The position numbers and the translations under genes were made by a program. This document shows positions 18,865-20,365 of a stretch of DNA of 20,365 bases, one piece after another; the stretch's first letter is position 1; each line of letters begins with the position of its first letter. This stretch comes from a virus, in IMG/VR virus record IMGVR_UViG_3300030117_003590, positions 1-20,365 of that record, one strand, 5' to 3'. The notes under the pieces are model-generated. The model was not told where the DNA came from, ran no database searches, and was given only the letters and a program-made list of their open reading frames with translations.

Positions 18865-20201
18865 GCATCTTAGATATTCAAGAAGGGGAAATACTTGAAA
18901 GCGTTAGTTCATCAAATATTGACTGTGATGCAATACTAGAACAAATAAAAAGTGACTTACATCCCGGACAATTAGATTTTGTTAATGACCAAAATACTGA
19001 AATAATTGGATTATCAGCAGGTTATGGTGCAGGTAAAACTCGAAGTCTTTGTGCAAAAGCTGTACAGTTAGCTATAAGTAATCAAGGTTTCACAGGTGCA
19101 GTAATGGAACCGACTGCACCACTTATAAGAGATATTTGGCAGAATGATTTTGAAACATTTCTAGAAAATTATGGGATTCCTTATACAACAAGGCAATCTC
19201 CATTGCCTGAGTATTCTTTGCATTTACCAGATGGGGAGGCAAAGATATTATGTAGGTCGTTTGAGAATTGGTCAAGAATTATAGGTCTAAACTTAGCATG
19301 GGTTCTTGCAGATGAGATTGATACAGTAGCACCAAGCATTGCAGATCGTGCTTTTCCTCGTATTCTTGCAAGACTTCGAAGTGGGAATCAAAGACAGTTC
19401 GGTGTAGCGTCTACACCTGAAGGTTTTAGGTGGATGTGGAATACTTTTGGTAGTAATGAAGCTAAGAAAAAGACTGATAGACGATTAATAAAAATGAGAA
19501 CTTACGATAATCCACATTTACCTGCTGACTTTATTACAAGACTTGAAGAGAATTATGAGTCTGGGTTACTTCAAGCCTATTTGAATGGAGAGTTCTGTAA
19601 TATAACAACAGGGGTAGTCTACAGTCGCTTCGATAGATCTACTCATGTCATTGAAGAAAAGCCAAATATAGAAAACGAACCACTTAGAATTGGTATCGAC
19701 TTTAATATCGGGAATACTAATGCTGTAGTTGGTCTTGCTGTAGGTGATTCAATGACTATCTTTGATGAAATTAATGCTAGTTATGACACTGACACTTTGG
19801 CGAAAGAAATTAAGAACAGATATCCATTTAACAAAATTTATATCTACCCTGACGCTTCAGGCGGTAATAGAAGCACAAATGCTACAAAAACCGACATCCA
19901 AATACTTGAAAGCTACGGATTTGTTAATCAATCCGCAGCATCAAATCCACCGATAAGAGATAGAGTTAATTCTGTTCAGCGATTATTTCAAGATGGTAGA
20001 GGTAACATTAGATTAAAAATTCACAGTTCTGCAAAAAAATTAATCGAGTGTATAGAACTTCAAAGTTATACTGAAAAAGGAGACCCTGACAAAGAAGCTG
20101 GTTACGACCATATGGTAGATGCACTTGGTTACATTTGTTGGAGGTTGTTTAACCCATTACATATGGGTGCTGGTCGCAAAACTGGTGTTAGGCTTTATTA
20201 A
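18861..20201 (+). CDS. terL: Terminase large subunit
   Basis: A 446-residue protein with the full terminase set. ATPase: Walker A GYGAGKT (residues 54-60), Walker B WVLADEID with D151/E152, coupling motif GVASTPEG (181-188). Nuclease: GIDFNIGN with D280, YPDASGGN with D331, and GYDHMVDALGY with D416 and D420, the RNase H-like metal sites. The enzyme drives DNA into the prohead and cuts the concatemer. The first 30 residues form a short acidic extension before LHPGQLDFV. It is followed after about 40 bases by the portal gene. Confidence 0.95.
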   Translation: MSILDIQEGEILESVSSSNIDCDAILEQIKSDLHPGQLDFVNDQNTEIIGLSAGYGAGKTRSLCAKAVQLAISNQGFTGAVMEPTAPLIRDIWQNDFETFLENYGIPYTTRQSPLPEYSLHLPDGEAKILCRSFENWSRIIGLNLAWVLADEIDTVAPSIADRAFPRILARLRSGNQRQFGVASTPEGFRWMWNTFGSNEAKKKTDRRLIKMRTYDNPHLPADFITRLEENYESGLLQAYLNGEFCNITTGVVYSRFDRSTHVIEEKPNIENEPLRIGIDFNIGNTNAVVGLAVGDSMTIFDEINASYDTDTLAKEIKNRYPFNKIYIYPDASGGNRSTNATKTDIQILESYGFVNQSAASNPPIRDRVNSVQRLFQDGRGNIRLKIHSSAKKLIECIELQSYTEKGDPDKEAGYDHMVDALGYICWRLFNPLHMGAGRKTGVRLY

Positions 20202-20240
20202 AGAAAGCTATTACACTGTAATTAATTAAGGAGTTTAAAA

Positions 20241-20365
20241 GTGTACTCAGGTTATAACTATTACGACAGAGAGACAAACTCACAAGGGAAAGAAATAAAT
20301 GACCCTAATTCTATTTGGTTTCAGCAAGAACCTCATTGGATGCTTATAGAAGATTTATTAGGCGG
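20241..20365 (+). CDS. Portal protein, N-terminal fragment (DUF4055-like, 3' truncated)
   Basis: A GTG start with AAGGAG eight bases upstream opens a frame that runs off the window (41 residues visible). NDPNSIWFQQEPHWMLIEDLLGG resembles the start of DUF4055-type portal proteins, where an xDPNxxW segment precedes a WxLxxDLxxG helix. The position right after terL is where tailed phages carry the portal. The fragment is too short to go further. Confidence 0.6.
   Translation, partial: MYSGYNYYDRETNSQGKEINDPNSIWFQQEPHWMLIEDLLG

Noticed and set aside
1-20365. tRNA genes, integrase and attachment sites
   Set aside because: No cloverleaf-like sequence, recombinase motif or duplicated core was seen by eye.

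Overview
The window is a stretch of a tailed double-stranded DNA phage (Caudoviricetes) genome, AT-rich throughout. Most genes are short and packed with 1-, 4- or 8-base stop/start overlaps. The large terminase, the start of a DUF4055-like portal and the truncated tail-side gene at the left edge make this a virus rather than a chromosome. No integrase, repressor gene, rRNA, tRNA, CRISPR array or insertion sequence was seen, so nothing here points to lysogeny. The set of small secreted and hydrophobic proteins at 1.1-4.5 kb resembles, from memory, genes carried by uncultured marine phages and cyanophages. A marine, possibly cyanobacterial, host is therefore a reasonable but unproven inference.

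Layout. (1) 1-2278, plus strand: the end of the structural region, with a truncated tail or host-contact protein, a tail-fibre-assembly-like protein, two small proteins and a proline-rich membrane-anchored protein, plus one tiny antisense membrane peptide. (2) 2265-4008, minus strand: an operon of three Sec-signal proteins and a two-helix membrane protein, convergent with the tail genes. (3) 4073-4476, plus strand: two small genes, the second weakly like the phycobilisome-degradation adaptor NblA. (4) 4473-13580, minus strand: the early/replication region. It holds a small acidic-tailed protein, a ribbon-helix-helix (RHH)-like protein, an ERF single-strand annealing protein, GalE, a RusA resolvase, a PD-(D/E)XK nuclease, a RecA-fold replication ATPase, an RHH protein, a SAM methyltransferase and a DUF932 protein, interspersed with unknown small genes. 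(5) 13660-15155, minus strand: six very small early genes. (6) 15347-20365, plus strand: one small gene with its own terminator, then a late operon of double-ParB protein, radical SAM/SPASM enzyme, TAGT-like glycosyltransferase, small terminase, large terminase and portal.

Two systems stand out. First, a 17-base palindrome with consensus YAATTGTAWTACAATTA occurs twelve times, only in promoter regions of the early half (7.8-15.3 kb), often in pairs 20 or 39-41 bases apart centre to centre. In several promoters its right half forms the -10 box. This looks like a phage-wide operator regulon; one candidate regulator is the RHH protein at 11503-11685, whose own promoter carries two degenerate copies. 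Second, ParB-ParB, radical SAM/SPASM and TAGT-like genes lie directly upstream of the terminase genes, with a UDP-glucose 4-epimerase elsewhere in the window. Together they look like a DNA base hypermodification (glycosylation) pathway that would act on DNA shortly before packaging. The enzyme that would make the hydroxylated base is not in the window.

Functional assignments come from motifs and remembered family patterns; no database search was run.
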